Part shown: piece by piece, positions 1-7,872 of the stretch | Position numbering within the stretch: the first letter of the stretch is position 1 | How the letters are laid out: every line of letters begins with the position of its first letter | Origin: Lactobacillus hominis DSM 23910 = CRBIP 24.179 | GTDB lineage: Bacteria; Bacillota; Bacilli; Lactobacillales; Lactobacillaceae | Assembly: GCF_000296835.1 (NCBI RefSeq) | Contig: NZ_CAKE01000002.1 | Location: 248,001-312,000 of the forward strand | Direction: 5' to 3' | DNA length: 64,000 nt | Notes under the pieces: model-generated | Told to the model about the DNA's origin: nothing | Seen by the model: the letters and a program-made list of their open reading frames with translations, nothing else | Databases searched by the model: none | Position numbers and translations under genes: made by a program

Positions 1-666
1 TCCGTAATCGCCTTGTGGATCATCATAGCGCATTCTTGAATATGCTAAAGCTTGACTGCCGTTTAAGTGAACTTTCTTACCCTTAGTAAAGGAATATCCG
101 TCATAGCTAAAACTTAATGGTGGCTTCACATCAACTCCACCTACACCATCAACTAGCTTTTGCATACCTCCCATGTTCATCACAATGTAATATTTCAAAG
201 GTACATTTAATAAGCGGCTTGTAGTTTTCATTGCCATCTTAGGGCCACCGATATTATATGCGGCATTTATTTTATGGACACTAAAATCTTCAGTTCCAAT
301 CATTTGTGCCATAGTATCACGCGGAATAGACATTAACGAAACTTTTTTCTTTGATGAGTTAACGGTGGCAATGATCATGGTATCTGAATTACCGTTTTTC
401 TCTTTCCGCCCAAAAGCACCTGTATCAGTACCTAAAAGTAAAATAGAGAACGGTTCTTTTCCATTAAAGCTATCTTGCGTCACTGCATTTTGTGGATCAT
501 AAGTTTTATCAACAGCATTTTTAGTTTTTACATAAATTGAGCCTACATAAACTCCAATACCTGCGATTAAAAGCACAATAATTAAAGTGATCCAGCGCCA
601 GATATGTTTTTTATGATGCTTTTGTTCATTAAGTTCCATTCGTGACGGCAGCGGTCTTTTATCCAT
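1..666 (-). CDS. LCP (LytR-CpsA-Psr) family wall-polymer transferase, 3' end cut by window edge
   Basis: The frame is open from an ATG at 666 to the window edge and gives 222 codons. Residues 1-20 are basic and cytoplasmic, followed by one hydrophobic segment (about 22-40) and then an extracellular LCP domain. Visible hallmarks are LLLGTDTG, the SDTMIIATVN strand, MSIPRDT, KINAAYNIGG and, at the cut edge, RMRYDDPQGDYG, which are the conserved Arg/Asp blocks of the family. LCP proteins move undecaprenyl-linked wall teichoic acid or polysaccharide onto peptidoglycan at the outer membrane face. The SD AAAGGA lies 7 bases upstream, and an extended -10 (TGCTATAAT) lies at 711-719. The C-terminus and the identity of the exact paralogue cannot be determined here. 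Confidence 0.9.
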   Translation of the reverse strand, partial: MDKRPLPSRMELNEQKHHKKHIWRWITLIIVLLIAGIGVYVGSIYVKTKNAVDKTYDPQNAVTQDSFNGKEPFSILLLGTDTGAFGRKEKNGNSDTMIIATVNSSKKKVSLMSIPRDTMAQMIGTEDFSVHKINAAYNIGGPKMAMKTTSRLLNVPLKYYIVMNMGGMQKLVDGVGGVDVKPPLSFSYDGYSFTKGKKVHLNGSQALAYSRMRYDDPQGDYG

Positions 667-710
667 AATAAATCCTTTGCTTTCTAAAAAATCAAAATTC
701 ATTATAGCAA

Positions 711-719
711 ATCAAACTT
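711..719 (-). promoter_or_regulatory. extended -10 promoter for the LCP gene
   Basis: On the minus strand the element reads TGC-TATAAT, about 45 bases before the ATG at 666. There is no good -35 element, as is common for extended -10 promoters. Confidence 0.55.
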
Positions 720-779
720 GCTTTAAAAGATTAATTTAAAATCTTTACTAATTAATAATTAATCTTACTCGCCTATTTT

Positions 780-811
780 AAAAGCACAATACCTAATTGA
801 TATTGTGCTTA
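780..811 (-). terminator. rho-independent terminator after the aldose epimerase gene
   Basis: The inverted repeat AAGCACAATA / TATTGTGCTT (782-791 with 801-810) is followed on the minus strand by a T-rich stretch, just past the stop codon at 815. Confidence 0.7.
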
Positions 812-814
812 GCT

Positions 815-1696
815 TTATTGCAATGTTAAAGTAGTTGAAAATTCGATTTTTTGATCAGGTTCAAGTTGATGATTTCCTTCTTTTTCGTTCCAGTTAACCA
901 AGGTATTGCTTTCTTGATCAGGCAAGCCATTTAAAAGCGCAATGCATAAAAACTTAGCTTCTTGATCTGGCATCGTCCATAAGGCAACATGGTCGAATTC
1001 TTCTATTGAAACGCCGATCCTATGATCTGATTTTTCACTTGCTATATCTACTCGCGTTAAACCTGGTGTAGCTATAATAATTGGGCCATCTTCAAAATCT
1101 GCATATTTTAATTGCAAACTATTTTTATCAGTTCCAGATACTGTAAAAATTTCTTTTTCACGTAATGAATTATCATTTAGCTTGTATTTAGTTAATTTTG
1201 GTACTTCTGGCGTAAAAGTTAACCGATAATCAGAAAAATTAAGATTATCACTAATAATTGGAATATTAAATGTGGGTTTTAGCCCTAACGCAAATGGCAT
1301 TGTCTTTTGAGAATTATTTTTAACTAAAAAACGAATATGAAGATTATTGCCCTCTAGGCTGTAAGTGACCATTAGTGAAAACTCAAACGGATATATTTTT
1401 AAAGTGTCTTCGCTATCAGTCAAAGTTAAACTTACCTGTTCATCACCCTTATCTACCACAGTCCAGGCAGTATCTGACGCAAATCCATTTGGCTTCATCG
1501 AAAATGTTCTTTCATTAACGACATATTGATTATTCACTGATCCTCCAACTGCAGGAAAAAGAATTGGTGCATGTTTTTTCCATTCAATTCCATTCCATAT
1601 AAAGTCAAAATTACCACTTTTATCAATGACATGGGTCAGCTGAGCCCCCATTTCATCGATACCAACTTTCAGCTGGTTATTTTCAATTGTTAACAT
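815..1696 (-). CDS. aldose 1-epimerase family protein (LacX/galactose-mutarotase-like)
   Basis: This 293-residue soluble protein has the all-beta fold signature of the aldose epimerase superfamily: an N-terminal IENNQLKVGIDEMGAQLTHV strand pair, IWNG, the FPAVGG turn, PNGFASD and a C-terminal ALWTMPDQEAKFLCI block. Members interconvert alpha and beta anomers of sugars or sugar phosphates. It resembles the LacX-like branch common in lactobacilli rather than canonical GalM, so its substrate is not known. The SD is AGGAG, followed by an ATG. A promoter (TTGACA, 17 bp, TATTTT) and a cre-like site lie just upstream, suggesting carbon-catabolite control. It is transcribed alone and ends at a hairpin. 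Confidence 0.85.
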   Translation of the reverse strand: MLTIENNQLKVGIDEMGAQLTHVIDKSGNFDFIWNGIEWKKHAPILFPAVGGSVNNQYVVNERTFSMKPNGFASDTAWTVVDKGDEQVSLTLTDSEDTLKIYPFEFSLMVTYSLEGNNLHIRFLVKNNSQKTMPFALGLKPTFNIPIISDNLNFSDYRLTFTPEVPKLTKYKLNDNSLREKEIFTVSGTDKNSLQLKYADFEDGPIIIATPGLTRVDIASEKSDHRIGVSIEEFDHVALWTMPDQEAKFLCIALLNGLPDQESNTLVNWNEKEGNHQLEPDQKIEFSTTLTLQ

Positions 1697-1740
1697 TAAC
1701 GATTCTCCTAGACACTATTAAACCATTATCTCTCTTTTTG

Positions 1741-1769
1741 AAAATATCATGGAAGTCTTAACATGTCAA
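1741..1769 (-). promoter_or_regulatory. sigma-A type promoter for the aldose epimerase gene
   Basis: On the minus strand, TTGACA (1764-1769) is followed by a 17-base spacer and TATTTT (1741-1746). It lies about 45 bases before the start codon at 1696. Confidence 0.55.
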
Positions 1770-1770
1770 C

Positions 1771-1784
1771 TGTAAGCGTATTCT
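1771..1784 (+). promoter_or_regulatory. cre-like site (CcpA)
   Basis: TGTAAGCGTATTCT fits the TGNAANCGNWNNCW consensus. It lies directly upstream of the -35 of the epimerase promoter and about 60 bases before a plus-strand promoter at 1843. It is a consensus match only. Confidence 0.45.
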
Positions 1785-1842
1785 TAATTTTCATTTTTTA
1801 CGATCGATAACGAAAAACGCAAAATTTTTTATTATAAATTGC

Positions 1843-1947
1843 TTGACTTTTAATTTTAATTTAATACAATAAAAGATGTTCTAAGAAATCATTTTAATTA
1901 GGACAAGTTGATACAAAAAAGGCATCCTTCCGGGGATGTCTTTTTTG
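1843..1947 (+). ncRNA. possible small RNA: orphan promoter followed by a terminator, about 70 nt transcript
   Basis: On the plus strand TTGACT (1843-1848), a 16-base spacer and TACAAT (1865-1870) form a good promoter. Transcription from about 1877 would stop at the hairpin at 1918-1947 (ATCC / GGAT stem core with a following T run). No plus-strand ORF lies between them. The hairpin also serves as terminator for the minus-strand permease, so the small RNA is an inference from promoter plus terminator. Confidence 0.3.
1918..1947. terminator. bidirectional terminator
   Basis: The hairpin GGCATCC-TTCC-GGGGATGTC has an A run on its left and a T run on its right, so it can act in both directions. 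It lies 11 bases past the stop of the permease gene. Confidence 0.7.
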
Positions 1948-1957
1948 TTGTCTTAAA

Positions 1958-2821
1958 TTAAAACAAAGTAGTCATTACTGCACCAGCAATGATTAATACT
2001 AAACCTAGAATTGTAAAGATAAGACCTTTTTGGGTCTTTTTTTCGTGTAGGAAAATTAGACCACCTAAAGTTGAAATCACTACACACAATTGTGAGATAA
2101 CAAAGGCCATGTTTACACCATTTGCTTGAACAGATAAGATGTAAGCTAGTGCTGCAACTGAATATAAAACACCTGCTAAGCCGCTTTGGAAAGTTGCTTT
2201 TTCAGTCCAAGATTTTATATTGCCAGTTACTAAAGTGTAGACAAATACGGCCACTAACATTCCAACAGTTTGACCAAAAAAGATTGAAACGCCAGAACCA
2301 TGTAATGCTTTAGGAATGGAACTAGAAGCTACGTATCCTAAAGTTGTTAAGACCAATAAGATAATTGTACTTACTTGATTATTTTTATTACCTTCTGCAG
2401 TACCTTTATCAGTCAGCGAAGTAAATACAACACCTACGATTAAAACCAGAATTCCTAAAAAGCCCCAAACTTTAGCTTGATTTGTAGCCCATTCACCAAA
2501 GGCAATTACTCCAACCAACGGAACACCAATTAGTTGCAGACCAGTTGAAATTGGCATTGTTTCAGAAACACCAATTCTAGCATAAGAAATGTATTGACCA
2601 ACTTGGCCGACTACCCAAAGTGCACCGCCTAATGCCGAAAGTAAAAATAGCGACCAACTAATTGCCGGATGCATAATTAACATTACTAACGCACCAAAAA
2701 TAAATGATGCCGCAACTGTTCCGACAATTTGATTATAAACTGTACTTTTTTTAACGCTCGCAATGACTAATGGCATCAAGCCCCAGCCAATTGCTGGAAT
2801 AAATAAATATAGATATTTCAT
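1958..2821 (-). CDS. GRP-family (GlcU/RhaT-like) glucose uptake permease
   Basis: The ATG at 2821 has SD GGGAG and gives 287 residues, the normal length for this drug/metabolite-superfamily branch. A longer frame to 2905 would add a tail that runs through the promoter, so I rejected it. The protein begins KYLYLFIPAIGWGLMPLVIA and is almost entirely hydrophobic (about ten helices), with the duplicated-half layout of GlcU-type transporters. The motif GALWVVGQVGQYISYARIGVS is typical of the family. GlcU proteins import glucose by proton symport in Gram-positives. The gene is monocistronic, with its own promoter at 2853-2881 and a terminator after it. The substrate is by family only. Confidence 0.85.
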   Translation of the reverse strand: MKYLYLFIPAIGWGLMPLVIASVKKSTVYNQIVGTVAASFIFGALVMLIMHPAISWSLFLLSALGGALWVVGQVGQYISYARIGVSETMPISTGLQLIGVPLVGVIAFGEWATNQAKVWGFLGILVLIVGVVFTSLTDKGTAEGNKNNQVSTIILLVLTTLGYVASSSIPKALHGSGVSIFFGQTVGMLVAVFVYTLVTGNIKSWTEKATFQSGLAGVLYSVAALAYILSVQANGVNMAFVISQLCVVISTLGGLIFLHEKKTQKGLIFTILGLVLIIAGAVMTTLF

Positions 2822-2852
2822 AGTTTTCTCCCTAACTTTTTGTAACTTTAGT

Positions 2853-2881
2853 ATTTTAACAAGGATGTAAGGGGTTTGCAA
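2853..2881 (-). promoter_or_regulatory. promoter of the GlcU-like permease
   Basis: On the minus strand, TTGCAA (2876-2881), a 17-base spacer and TAAAAT (2853-2858) lie 32 bases upstream of the ATG at 2821. Confidence 0.6.
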
Positions 2882-2886
2882 TCCTA

Positions 2887-2919
2887 TATAAAAAAGTAAG
2901 GACATTTAAACCTTACTTT
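2887..2919 (-). terminator. terminator after gtrB-like gene
   Basis: The inverted repeat AAAAAGTAAGG / CCTTACTTTTT overlaps the stop codon region of the glycosyltransferase at 2913. A T run follows on the minus strand. Confidence 0.65.
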
Positions 2920-3845
2920 TTCTCTTTAATAATATAAATTGGACGATTCTTAACTTGGATATAAATTCGTCCCAAATATTTACCCAAAATACCGATACAA
3001 AGCAGTTGCAGGCCACCTAAAAGCAAAATGATACATACAAGCGACGCCCAACCAAAAATACTAGAATCAGGATCTAAAAAGTGCCGAATAATGACTGCAA
3101 AAAAACCAATAATTGAAATAATAAAAGAAGTGGTTCCAATCCACACAGCAATATTTAATGGGGCTTGAGAAAAATCAGCGATGCCGTCCATAGCATACTT
3201 AAATAACTTCCAAGTATTCCAATCGCTTTCACCTGCTACACGTTCAACATTATGATAGTCTAAATACTTTGTTTTAAAACCAACCCAAGAAAAGATTCCT
3301 TTTGAAAAACGGTTATATTCTGGCATTGCCAAAACTGCATCTACCATTTGCCGCGTCATCATGCGGTAATCTCTAGCCCCTGGCACAATTTCAGTATTAG
3401 AAATTCGATTTACTACTTTGTAAAACATATCTGATAAAAACGACTTAAACTTTGCTTCGCCTTTTCTATCTACTCGCCGTGTGCCAATACAGTCATATTC
3501 ACCAGTTTTAATTAACTTATACATCTTAGGCAAAAATTCTGGTGGATCCTGCAAATCTACGTCCATGACAACAATATAATTACCAGTTGCCGCTTGCAAA
3601 CCAGCATATAAAGCAGCTTCTTTACCAAAATTTCGTGAGAATGAAACAAAATGAACATGCTCGGGATCCTTTTGATGAAGCCCGTGCAGCTCATTTAAAG
3701 TATTATCATGCGAGCCATCATTAACAAACCAATATTCATAAGATAAATCAGGAATAGTTTTCATTACTTTTTGAACAGCAGAATAAAAAAGAGGGATACT
3801 TTCTTGTTCGTTATAGCAAGGTACAATTATTGATAATTTATCCAT
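2913..3845 (-). CDS. GtrB-like bactoprenol glycosyltransferase (GT2)
   Basis: The 310-residue protein has a GT-A domain at about residues 1-230: LSIIVPCYNEQES at the N-terminus, FVNDGSHDNT, the DVDLQDPP metal-binding acidic motif and EKGIFSWVGFKT-like acceptor loop (FSKGIFSWVGF here). Two C-terminal membrane helices follow (about 235-260 and 270-295). This is the GtrB/DPM1-type architecture, which charges undecaprenyl phosphate with a sugar on the cytoplasmic side. It starts one base after the GtrA gene ends, and GtrA-type proteins are thought to flip that lipid-sugar. The pair probably supplies a sugar for glycosylating teichoic acid or polysaccharide. The sugar cannot be told from the sequence. 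Confidence 0.88.
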   Translation of the reverse strand: MDKLSIIVPCYNEQESIPLFYSAVQKVMKTIPDLSYEYWFVNDGSHDNTLNELHGLHQKDPEHVHFVSFSRNFGKEAALYAGLQAATGNYIVVMDVDLQDPPEFLPKMYKLIKTGEYDCIGTRRVDRKGEAKFKSFLSDMFYKVVNRISNTEIVPGARDYRMMTRQMVDAVLAMPEYNRFSKGIFSWVGFKTKYLDYHNVERVAGESDWNTWKLFKYAMDGIADFSQAPLNIAVWIGTTSFIISIIGFFAVIIRHFLDPDSSIFGWASLVCIILLLGGLQLLCIGILGKYLGRIYIQVKNRPIYIIKEKK

Positions 3846-3846
3846 T

Positions 3847-4272
3847 TTATTCTTTTACCCTCTTTTTATCTTTTCTAAAGGTAATGACTTTGTTAATTAC
3901 AAATTGAATTAACGTAGCAATAAAAGTCGAAATAATTTTTACGATTATTTTGTCATATCCCAATTTATCAACAAAAATAAATAAACATGCGGTAGTAAAT
4001 AGCGTTGTAATTTGACCAACTAAATAATAAGAAATAAATCTTAATAACAATTTATCATGGACTTTAAAGTTGGCAAACGAATTCCAAAAGAAATTGTTAA
4101 CTAACCCGCAACTTGAACTAATAAAATTAGCCAACTCCACATTAATATTGATTTTTACAAGAAGAGTGAAAACTCCAAAATCAACTACCAAACCTAAAAG
4201 ACCAATTAAAATATAGCCTACTAATTGGCGGAAATCTTGTGACAAGAGTATCTTCTTACTTTTACTGAGCAT
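3847..4272 (-). CDS. GtrA-family membrane protein (putative lipid-sugar flippase)
   Basis: This 141-residue protein has four hydrophobic segments and the GtrA signatures YILIGLLGLVVDFGVFTLL, the ANFISSSCGLVNNFFWNSFANF motif in helix 2 and a C-terminal QFVINKVITFR. GtrA/DPMS family proteins are proposed to move undecaprenyl-phosphate-glucose to the outer face of the membrane. The SD is AGGAA and the start is ATG. It is the first gene of a two-gene operon with the GtrB-like transferase, with a one-base gap. No third (Gtr specificity) glycosyltransferase is adjacent, so the final acceptor enzyme must be elsewhere or be an unlinked GT-C. Confidence 0.88.
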   Translation of the reverse strand: MLSKSKKILLSQDFRQLVGYILIGLLGLVVDFGVFTLLVKININVELANFISSSCGLVNNFFWNSFANFKVHDKLLLRFISYYLVGQITTLFTTACLFIFVDKLGYDKIIVKIISTFIATLIQFVINKVITFRKDKKRVKE

Positions 4273-4359
4273 CTTTTTTCCTATATAACTTAATAGAATA
4301 TCTTTTTGAACATCAATTTATATCATCAAAATTTTTTATATTTTTGTCAAGTCTTTTAT

Positions 4360-4388
4360 TTGACATTATGATAAAACCATAATAGAAT
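4360..4388 (+). promoter_or_regulatory. rpsN promoter with internal palindromic operator
   Basis: TTGACA (4360-4365), a 17-base spacer and TAGAAT (4383-4388). Within the spacer is the inverted repeat ATTATG-N7-CATAAT (4365-4383), which overlaps both promoter boxes. That placement is ideal for a repressor. A Zur-type metal repressor would be the expected regulator of a zinc-free S14, but this is inference. Confidence 0.6.
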
Positions 4389-4451
4389 ATACTTACTTTT
4401 AATTAGCACATATTTTAGTACAGAAAAAATTTATAATAAAGGAGTAGATAT

Positions 4452-4709
4452 ATGGCTAAAAAATCAAAAATTGTTAAAGCTGCTAAGCAGCGTGAATTAA
4501 TCAAAAAGTATTATGAATTAAAAGAGCAGGGCAATATCGAAGCCTTAGCTAAATTGCCACGTAATGCACGTCCAGTTCACTTCCACAACCGTGATTTAGA
4601 AGATGGACGTCCACATGGATTTATGCGTAAGTTCGGTATGTCTCGCTTACGATTCAAAGAACTAGCTCATAAAGGCCAACTTCCTGGCGTTAAAAAGGCT
4701 AGTTGGTAA
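4452..4709 (+). CDS. rpsN: 30S ribosomal protein S14, zinc-independent type
   Basis: The 85-residue basic protein has the S14 core [29 protein letters not shown]...[20 protein letters not shown]. It has no CxxC pairs, so it is the C- (zinc-free) form, comparable to B. subtilis YhzA/RpsN2. It sits alone, outside any ribosomal operon, which is typical of the alternative paralogue used under zinc limitation. The SD AAAGGAG is well placed before the ATG. The promoter carries an inverted repeat that could be a metal-responsive operator. It ends at a strong bidirectional hairpin. Whether the genome also has the zinc-binding S14 cannot be seen here. Confidence 0.95.
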   Translation: MAKKSKIVKAAKQRELIKKYYELKEQGNIEALAKLPRNARPVHFHNRDLEDGRPHGFMRKFGMSRLRFKELAHKGQLPGVKKASW

Positions 4710-4767
4710 AATTATAAGATTAATCTCTTAGTTGAATTACAACTTAAAGCAATGAATAAGTCACACA

Positions 4768-4799
4768 AAAAAGCCTCCGACAGTGTCGGAGGTTTTTTA
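4768..4799. terminator. strong bidirectional terminator between rpsN and gpmA
   Basis: Perfect 8-bp stem CCTCCGAC / GTCGGAGG (4774-4781 with 4785-4792) flanked by an A run and a T run. It serves both convergent genes. Confidence 0.9.
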
Positions 4800-4811
4800 T
4801 TAGCTTAAAAA

Positions 4812-5504
4812 TTACTTATCAAGCTTTTCCTTGTTAACAACATTTAATTGGTCATCAAATGTGTAAACAACTGGTTCACCAGTCTTCATTTCTAAGTCCA
4901 TAATGTCATCATCTGAGATGTTTTCAATGTACTTAGTTAAAGCACGAAGTGAGTTACCGTGTGCAGCAATAATAACGTTCTTGCCGTCAAGTAAGTCTGG
5001 TGCAATGTGATCTTCCCAGAATGGCATTACACGATCCAAAGTAACGTGTAAGTTTTCTGCCTTAGGAACAATATGTGGATCAAGATTTGCGTAACGACGG
5101 TCATGTGCTTGACTAAATTCGTTATCATCATCGATAGCTGGTGGTAAAACATCGTATGAACGACGCCAAATGTGAACTTGTTCATCGCCGTACTTTTCAG
5201 CAGTAGCTTTCTTGTTTAAACCTTGCAATGCACCGTAGTGACGTTCGTTTAATCTCCAGGTCTTAGTTTCTGGAATCCAAAGTTGGTCGCTTTCTTCAAG
5301 TGCGTAGTGTAAAGTCTTGATGGCACGAGTTAATAATGAAGTGTAAGCTTGATCAAATTCAAGACCGTGTTCCTTAATTAACTTACCAGCCTTCTTGGCT
5401 TCTTCAACACCCTTAGGTGAAAGATTAACGTCTACCCAACCAGTAAATTGGTTTGAAAGGTTCCATTCACTTTGACCGTGACGAATTAAAACTAATTTCG
5501 ACAT
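4812..5504 (-). CDS. gpmA: 2,3-bisphosphoglycerate-dependent phosphoglycerate mutase
   Basis: The 230-residue enzyme of glycolysis interconverts 3- and 2-phosphoglycerate in the cytoplasm. The histidine phosphatase motif [12 protein letters not shown] at the N-terminus carries the phospho-accepting His. [24 protein letters not shown] and the second catalytic His in [12 protein letters not shown] are all present, so the enzyme should be active. Length is normal for the dPGM type. The SD AAGGAG precedes the ATG. It is monocistronic, convergent with rpsN, and shares its terminator. The nucleotide sequence looks codon-optimised, as expected for a highly expressed glycolytic gene. Confidence 0.97.
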   Translation of the reverse strand: MSKLVLIRHGQSEWNLSNQFTGWVDVNLSPKGVEEAKKAGKLIKEHGLEFDQAYTSLLTRAIKTLHYALEESDQLWIPETKTWRLNERHYGALQGLNKKATAEKYGDEQVHIWRRSYDVLPPAIDDDNEFSQAHDRRYANLDPHIVPKAENLHVTLDRVMPFWEDHIAPDLLDGKNVIIAAHGNSLRALTKYIENISDDDIMDLEMKTGEPVVYTFDDQLNVVNKEKLDK

Positions 5505-5672
5505 GAACTGTATCTCCTTTTAAATTCAATGTTTCATCAACTATTTTACACGCTTCGCCAAAAAAATCATAGGAAATCAGAAAAAAACTCCTAAAACTCT
5601 TCCAAAAATTAGTGTTAAAATGTAATTGTATAGTTTATAGTAATTTTTTTAGTATTCAGACGGGTGTTTTTT

Positions 5673-6098
5673 ATGAACAATGTAATTAAATTAGATGGCG
5701 GACATTTAACATTAGAGCAATTAAATGCGATTTTTTACACCATCCCTCAAGAAATGGATGTTCTAGATGAAAATGATGTAGTTGTTTGGTCCTCAATGAA
5801 CAAGCATCGTCTTTTTAAACGTACCGAAGCTGACATTGGCAAAACTGTTTATCAAGTCCATCCAGGCCATTCGCAAAATCATGTTAAGGCTGTTTTAAAG
5901 CAAATGCACGACAACAAACGTGATTCTCTTTCAATTACTATTACCAAAGATAAGCAACCGATCAATATTTCTTTTTACAGTTTACATAATGATCAAGGCA
6001 AATATATTGGCTGCATTGAAGTTACTCAACCAGTAGCTAAATTGCAGGTAAAGCACAGTAAATTACGCAACATTTTAAATATGATCAAAAAACATTAA
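5673..6098 (+). CDS. stand-alone PAS-domain protein related to the C-terminal PAS of the DUF438 protein
   Basis: The likely start is the ATG at 5673, 8 bases after GGG. A GTG at 5664 in the same frame is possible. The 141 residues hold essentially one PAS domain: LTLEQLNAIFYTIPQEMDVLDENDVVVWSS, then IGKTVYQVHPGHSQNHVKAV and a final GKYIGCIEVTQPV strand. The same blocks occur in the C-terminal third of the DUF438-hemerythrin-PAS protein at 52335-53546, so this looks like a duplicated or detached sensor domain. No output domain is present. Ligand and partner are unknown. It ends at a clear hairpin. Confidence 0.75.
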   Translation: MNNVIKLDGGHLTLEQLNAIFYTIPQEMDVLDENDVVVWSSMNKHRLFKRTEADIGKTVYQVHPGHSQNHVKAVLKQMHDNKRDSLSITITKDKQPINISFYSLHNDQGKYIGCIEVTQPVAKLQVKHSKLRNILNMIKKH

Positions 6099-6104
6099 TC
6101 GTTT

Positions 6105-6127
6105 GGCACCATCAAGGTGCCTTTTTT
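6105..6127 (+). terminator. terminator of the PAS gene
   Basis: GGCACC-ATCAA-GGTGCC followed by TTTTTT, seven bases after the stop codon. Confidence 0.9.
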
Positions 6128-6178
6128 GTACATAAAAAGTGTAAAATATGAGTTATAGATTTTTGTGAAGGAGTTTTA

Positions 6179-7000
6179 ATGTTGAAAAAACGGAAATTAA
6201 CTTTTATTGTAATACTTGCTTTAATTTGCTCAATTACAGTTCTAACTGGTTGTAGCAAAAATAAGAACAGTGGTGAAAACTTGCCATCAGCAAATAGTTT
6301 AATTACTAATAAATTTGCCCAAAGCATGGCAAGCGGACACTACAGCCAGACTATTAAATCAACAGAAATGAAACAAAGTAGCCGAGACAATGGCTACTTT
6401 AAAGGTACTAATCCAATTAGTATGACTTATTCTTTAACTAACAAAGATAAAACTCAAGGGGAACAACTTTGGCTGACTGATTCAGAATTATATTTATTCC
6501 TTGAACAAAACAAGGGTAAATGGATTAAGAACAAGTCTACTGCAGATAACTTTGATCCGGATCAAGTTACTCGTCGCTTTAAGCCAAGTGCTTATACTGC
6601 ATTAAATAAAGCAGTCGCAAAACACGCCATTGTAAAACAAACTAGTACTAATTACACAGTAACTTATAATGGTAATGACGAAAGCGTTTGGAAGAAGTTA
6701 AACAGCTTAATTGTTGATACTTTAAATACCCCGGGATCTCAAAACATGAATGTTGCACAAATGGTCTCCGCTGCTCAAGTGCAAAATATTCATATCTCCT
6801 ACACCGTTAACAAATCTTCAAAGATGATCACCAAAATCGATATGAAAGCTAATTTTAGCGTTGGCGATCAATATAACTTTGCTTGGACTAGTAAGTTTGA
6901 TGAATTAAATACTCATTCAGATCTCAGTGTTCCAGCTAATATTCAAAAAGATGCAATTGATGTACAAAAATTAAAGGCTAGCCAAAAGGCTGATAACTAA
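6179..7000 (+). CDS. lipoprotein of unknown function, first of a paralogue pair
   Basis: The 273-residue protein has a lipoprotein signal: basic MLKKRKLT, a hydrophobic core and the lipobox LTGC with the lipidated Cys at 25. The mature part is soluble and Lys/Asn-rich, with elements such as YTVTYNGNDESVWKKLN and INIHISYTVN-like strands (IHISYTVNKSSKM). These recur in the downstream membrane protein, so the two are paralogues with different anchors. The general layout resembles the LppX/DUF6612 type of lipid- or ligand-binding lipoproteins, but I cannot assign a function. The SD is GAAGGAG. The stop is 18 bases before the next start, so they form an operon. Confidence 0.75.
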   Translation: MLKKRKLTFIVILALICSITVLTGCSKNKNSGENLPSANSLITNKFAQSMASGHYSQTIKSTEMKQSSRDNGYFKGTNPISMTYSLTNKDKTQGEQLWLTDSELYLFLEQNKGKWIKNKSTADNFDPDQVTRRFKPSAYTALNKAVAKHAIVKQTSTNYTVTYNGNDESVWKKLNSLIVDTLNTPGSQNMNVAQMVSAAQVQNIHISYTVNKSSKMITKIDMKANFSVGDQYNFAWTSKFDELNTHSDLSVPANIQKDAIDVQKLKASQKADN

Positions 7001-7018
7001 TTTCAGAAAGAGGATAAG

Positions 7019-7816
7019 ATGGATCAAAAACAAGAAAAGCTACCTACTAAAAATAAAAACTCTAAAATTGTCGCAATCGTTATTGCCTGCTTAGTTGTAG
7101 TTGCAGCTGCAATCTTTTTATTCTTAAACTTAACTAAGCCGACTGCTAAAACTGCTTTAACCACTGCTGCTAAAACCAATATCACTTCAGCTCGTAGCAC
7201 AATTGTAGTTACTAATAAAGCTTCTAAAAAAACTCAAATCGGCACTATGAATTATGAATTCAATAAAGACTACATCCACATAAGCAGCAAATTCAAGCCA
7301 AAATCTGCTGGCGAAGAACAAGAATTATGGTCTACTCCTAAACGCGTTTATAATAAAGATAAAAACGGCAAGTGGCAATATATGGCTAAATCAGGCTTAG
7401 CCCAGGGTGTTTTTGACCAAATGTTTGATTCTTACAATAAATTATTTACTGCTCACCACTTTAATCGTTTCTCAAATAAAGCATTTAGTGCTTTAAAGGT
7501 TAATTTAGACGGCTTAGGCGGCTATACAGTTACTTATCAAGGCAACGACAAAGATGTCTTAGAAGGCTTACAAAAGGCATCTACAGTATCTGGAACTGGG
7601 GAAGAAGTTGATATTTCTCAAATCAAAAACGTTGATTTAGCAATTAAGGTAAATCGCAAAAACCAATTACGTGAAATGAACTACACTGTAACTTACAAAA
7701 ACAATCAAGGTAATGTTTCAGTTCACCTATTTGACATTAACGGCGTTAATAATTTACAAACTCCTAGCGAATTGAAGAAAGCTACCCGCGTTACAGCTTC
7801 TAACATCGAAGATTAA
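7019..7816 (+). CDS. membrane-anchored paralogue of the preceding lipoprotein, function unknown
   Basis: The 265-residue protein has a short cytoplasmic basic/acidic N-terminus (MDQKQEKLPTKNKNSK), a single membrane helix at about residues 18-39 and an extracellular domain. The blocks YTVTYQGNDKDVLEGLQ and VDLAIKVNRKNQLREMNYTVTYKN match YTVTYNGNDESVWKKL and IHISYTVNKSSKMITKIDM of the upstream lipoprotein. The SD is AAAGAGG. It is co-transcribed with the lipoprotein and the unit ends at a strong bidirectional hairpin. It may act at the membrane-wall interface, but no catalytic motif is visible. Confidence 0.75.
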   Translation: MDQKQEKLPTKNKNSKIVAIVIACLVVVAAAIFLFLNLTKPTAKTALTTAAKTNITSARSTIVVTNKASKKTQIGTMNYEFNKDYIHISSKFKPKSAGEEQELWSTPKRVYNKDKNGKWQYMAKSGLAQGVFDQMFDSYNKLFTAHHFNRFSNKAFSALKVNLDGLGGYTVTYQGNDKDVLEGLQKASTVSGTGEEVDISQIKNVDLAIKVNRKNQLREMNYTVTYKNNQGNVSVHLFDINGVNNLQTPSELKKATRVTASNIED

Positions 7817-7830
7817 TTTTAATATCATAC

Positions 7831-7872
7831 AAAAAAAGACTCTGATCAAAAACTTAATCAGAGTCTTTTTTT
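7831..7872. terminator. bidirectional terminator
   Basis: GACTCTGAT / ATCAGAGTC stem (7838-7846 with 7857-7865) with A and T runs on either side, between convergent genes. Confidence 0.9.

Noticed and set aside
4273-4350. A promoter TTGACA...TATAAA for gtrA on the minus strand
   Set aside because: The spacer would be 22 bases, too long. The true promoter could not be fixed.
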